In this document: one piece after another, positions 62,011-64,000 of the stretch | Layout: each line of letters opens with the position of its first letter | Position numbering within the stretch: position 1 is the first letter of the stretch | Origin: Brachybacterium sp. Z12 | GTDB lineage: Bacteria > Actinomycetota > Actinomycetes > Actinomycetales > Dermabacteraceae | DNA length: 64,000 nucleotides | Assembly: GCF_014400405.1 (NCBI RefSeq) | Contig: NZ_CP060496.1 | Location: 372,001-436,000 of the forward strand | Direction of reading: 5' to 3' | Translations under genes and position numbers: made by a program | Notes under the pieces: model-generated | The model's database searches: none | The model's input: only the letters and a program-made list of their open reading frames with translations | Told to the model about the DNA's origin: nothing

Positions 62011-63571
62011 TCAGCGCGGGGTGACCGCGGCGGTGTCCAGCGCCTGCAACAGCGCACCTCGCCGCGGGTCCATCAGCAGATCGATCCGCAGCGACGGCGC
62101 ACCCCTCCCGTGGCCGGGGAGCGTCCAGCGCAGCTGCCCACGGCTGAGCACCTGCGCGTCCTCGGCCCGCAGCCGCTCGAGCGCCCCGCGGTCGATGCCG
62201 GAGCTCGCGAGCGCGGCGTCCAGCCGACGCCGACGTTCCGCACGCGGCACGTCGAGATCCATGTTGTCCGCGAACCAGGCATCGGCGATCGCGTCATCGT
62301 CCGAGCGCAGCCAGTCCAGCGCCGCACCTGCCGCCTCGAGGCTGCGGGGCGCGGCCACCGTCGAGCGCCGTGCGAGCAGCCCGGGGACCTCCCGCTGGAG
62401 GAGGCGCAGCGCCTGCATGGACAGGGTGGTGGCCGGGGCGTACTTCGAGTTCGCGAGCGCCACCACCCCCACCCCGGAGTCGCGGTGCCAGACCATGAAG
62501 GAGCCGTACCCGGGGTAACCGCCCGAGTGGGAGATGACCTGCCCGAGATCGGGGAAGTGCTCGATGACCAGTCCGAATCCGTAGCCGCGCACCCGGTCGA
62601 AGCCGGGGAGGTGCGGGCGGGGTCATCGAGGTCCGCCGGCAGCGGGGCGAGCGCCTGATGGCGGTGCAGCTGCTGCATCTCCCGGCGGGACGCGGCGGCG
62701 AGCGGGCCGGTCTCGTGCCGCGCGGAGTCGGGCGCGTCGGCCGCGGCGAGGAAGCGCACCCAGACGGCCACATCGTCGACGGTCGAGAAGAGTCCGGCCA
62801 TCGCGCCGTACACGCCGGGGAGTCCAGCGGCACCGGCTCGAAGCGGGTGGCGTCGCTGCGATCGGCCAGGCGGTGCCCGGTCGCGAGCTGCGCGGTGTCG
62901 ATCTCCTCGGCTGACCAGCCGGTGGCGCCGAGGGCGAGCGGCTCGAGGAAGCGGCGACGGATCTCGCCGGTATAGTCCCCGCCGGTGACCTCGTCGATCA
63001 CGCGTCCCAGCAGGGCGTACCCGGTGTTGGAGTACTCGAAGCCGGTGCCGGGGCGGTGGACGTGCCCGAGCCCGTCACGCAGCACCGCCGCGAACTCCTC
63101 CCTCGTCATGGCCTCCTGCCTGTCGCCCCACGGGTTGTCGGTCACCAGCCCCGCGCTCATGGTCAGCAGCTCACGGAGGGTGGGCTCGCGCTCGTCCTCG
63201 GCGAGCTCGAAGGCGCCGGCGGCCTCGGGCAGATAGGTGGAGACCGGGTCCTCGAGCCGCAGCCGGCCCTCGTCTCGCAGGGCGAGGAGCGTCGCGGCGG
63301 TGAAGGACTTCGTCATCGAGGCGATACGGGAGACGCTCGCCCGGTCCATCGGGGAGGAGCCCGCGGCGGGCACGCCGCCGTCGAGCTCGCGGTGCCCAGC
63401 GGCGCCGTGGGCGAGGACTGCCTCCTCATGGTCGTGACCGCCGATGATCGCCCAGGTCACGCCAGAGGTCCGGTGCTCGGCGACAGCACTGTCGAACAGT
63501 GCGGCGACGGCGGAGCGCACGGCATCGGGCAGGACAGGGGCGGCAGGGCTGGTCTCAGGCATGGCAGTCAC
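62011..63571 (-). CDS. Serine hydrolase of the class C beta-lactamase / penicillin-binding type
   Basis: About 520 residues after two repairs (missing bases in the G runs 62817-62820 and 62605-62608). Catalytic SxxK in RIASMTKSFTAAT, YxN in FEYSNTGYALLGRVI, and a C-terminal HSGGYPGYGSF in place of the KTG-type triad. No signal peptide, so probably cytoplasmic esterase or peptidase. A GTG at 63571 overlaps the stop of the upstream SWIM gene as GTGA; ATG 63562 is the alternative. Confidence 0.85.
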
Positions 63572-64000
63572 TGTAGAGGCTGGGCGTAGAAGCTGTGGAT
63601 CACCGCGGCGACGTCCTCACCGAGCACCTCGACCAGCTTCGCGGGATCGGTGCGCGAGGGGTCATAGGGCGCGGGAGCGTCAGGCTCCTCGGCCGTGACC
63701 TCGATGCCGCTCGGTTCTGGGGGCGCCGCCGGGGCCACCAGGTCCTCGAGTGTGAGACCACGCAGGGTCAGCAGCAGCACGGGCTTCTCGTCGACCGCCT
63801 CGACTAGCACGTACAGCAGCGCCGCGACGTGGCGGCAGGGCCCGGGCCAGTCCAGGCAGGAGCAGTCGTGGGAGAGCTCGGAGGCGTCCCGGGGCAGCAG
63901 CGACACCTCTGATCTCGCCAGCTCCGCCTCGATCTCCTGCGGATAGGTCCCCCGGCCATCCGGGCTGGTAGCTCCGGACGGGACCGGGCGACCTGCAGGA
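63568..64000 (-). CDS. SWIM zinc-finger protein, 5' end outside window
   Basis: The SWIM motif CSCLDWPGPCRHVAALLYVL (CxC...CxH) is complete, with the usual lead-in LLPRDASELSHD. After it comes a TLRGLTLEDLV segment and an acidic Pro-rich stretch. SWIM proteins of this kind often sit beside SNF2-type helicases or DNA repair genes. The frame is open to the right edge (GTYPQEIEAELA), so only the C-terminal part is seen. Overlaps the serine hydrolase start by four bases. Confidence 0.75.
   Translation of the reverse strand, partial: PAGRPVPSGATSPDGRGTYPQEIEAELARSEVSLLPRDASELSHDCSCLDWPGPCRHVAALLYVLVEAVDEKPVLLLTLRGLTLEDLVAPAAPPEPSGIEVTAEEPDAPAPYDPSRTDPAKLVEVLGEDVAAVIHSFYAQPLQ

Overview
The window is very GC-rich, uses GTG starts often, and has tightly packed genes with many 4- to 8-base stop/start overlaps. 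Together with a PASTA-less Ser/Thr kinase, a DinB-type protein of the mycothiol-transferase kind and a threonine dehydrogenase/KBL pair, this points to a high-GC actinobacterium. I would guess Micrococcales, perhaps near Brachybacterium (Dermabacteraceae), but no marker here proves it. No rRNA, tRNA, CRISPR array, insertion sequence or prophage was seen.

Reading caution: about 26 of the roughly 50 genes carry one or more one-base frameshifts (about 40 in total). Most sit in G/C runs of three to six bases. Essential dnaB is among the affected genes, so I treat these as sequencing errors and annotate the full-length genes across them. Coordinates are for the whole gene, with shift sites given per entry.

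Layout. (1) 1-14793: a surface-polysaccharide locus. A polyprenyl-phosphate sugar transferase lies on + (1-1492). A long, overlapping minus-strand operon runs from 14793 down to 2150: a TagD-like cytidylyltransferase, a PssD/PssE split glycosyltransferase, a CDP-alcohol phosphotransferase, a family 2 glycosyltransferase, a membrane-anchored protein, a ~1458-residue secreted fibrinogen-like/propeller protein, then Wzy-, Wzx- and Wzz-like proteins. The set suggests a repeat-unit polysaccharide decorated with a CDP-derived phospho-alcohol and exported with a large surface protein. (2) 15077-20617: a RelA/SpoT-domain alarmone synthetase-like protein, a PHP phosphoesterase and a large multi-pass membrane protein. 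(3) 20829-23612: tdh-kbl threonine catabolism, separated by an unusual repeat-rich spacer. (4) 23665-31581: a MATE exporter, then an RND exporter, histidine kinase, response regulator and a small exported protein ending in 28 consecutive aspartates. (5) 31625-43749: a pair of ferritin-like/helical proteins, a helical-repeat orphan, a PLP decarboxylase, GNAT, DinB-like protein, dnaB, small unknowns and a UvrA2-like ATPase. (6) 43888-49274: a three-subunit molybdenum hydroxylase of the PaoABC type with MocA and XdhC maturation proteins. (7) 49440-64000: DUF485 protein plus acetate symporter, OsmC, a purine permease fused to an OHCU-decarboxylase-like domain, an MFS exporter, an esterase, an alkaline phosphatase-like protein, a lipoprotein, a Ser/Thr kinase, a serine hydrolase and a SWIM zinc-finger protein cut by the window edge.

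The points I would look at first are the poly-Asp protein beside the two-component/RND genes, the permease-OHCU fusion with an apparently lost catalytic His, the fibrinogen-like giant protein inside the polysaccharide operon, and the 22-bp tandem array upstream of kbl.
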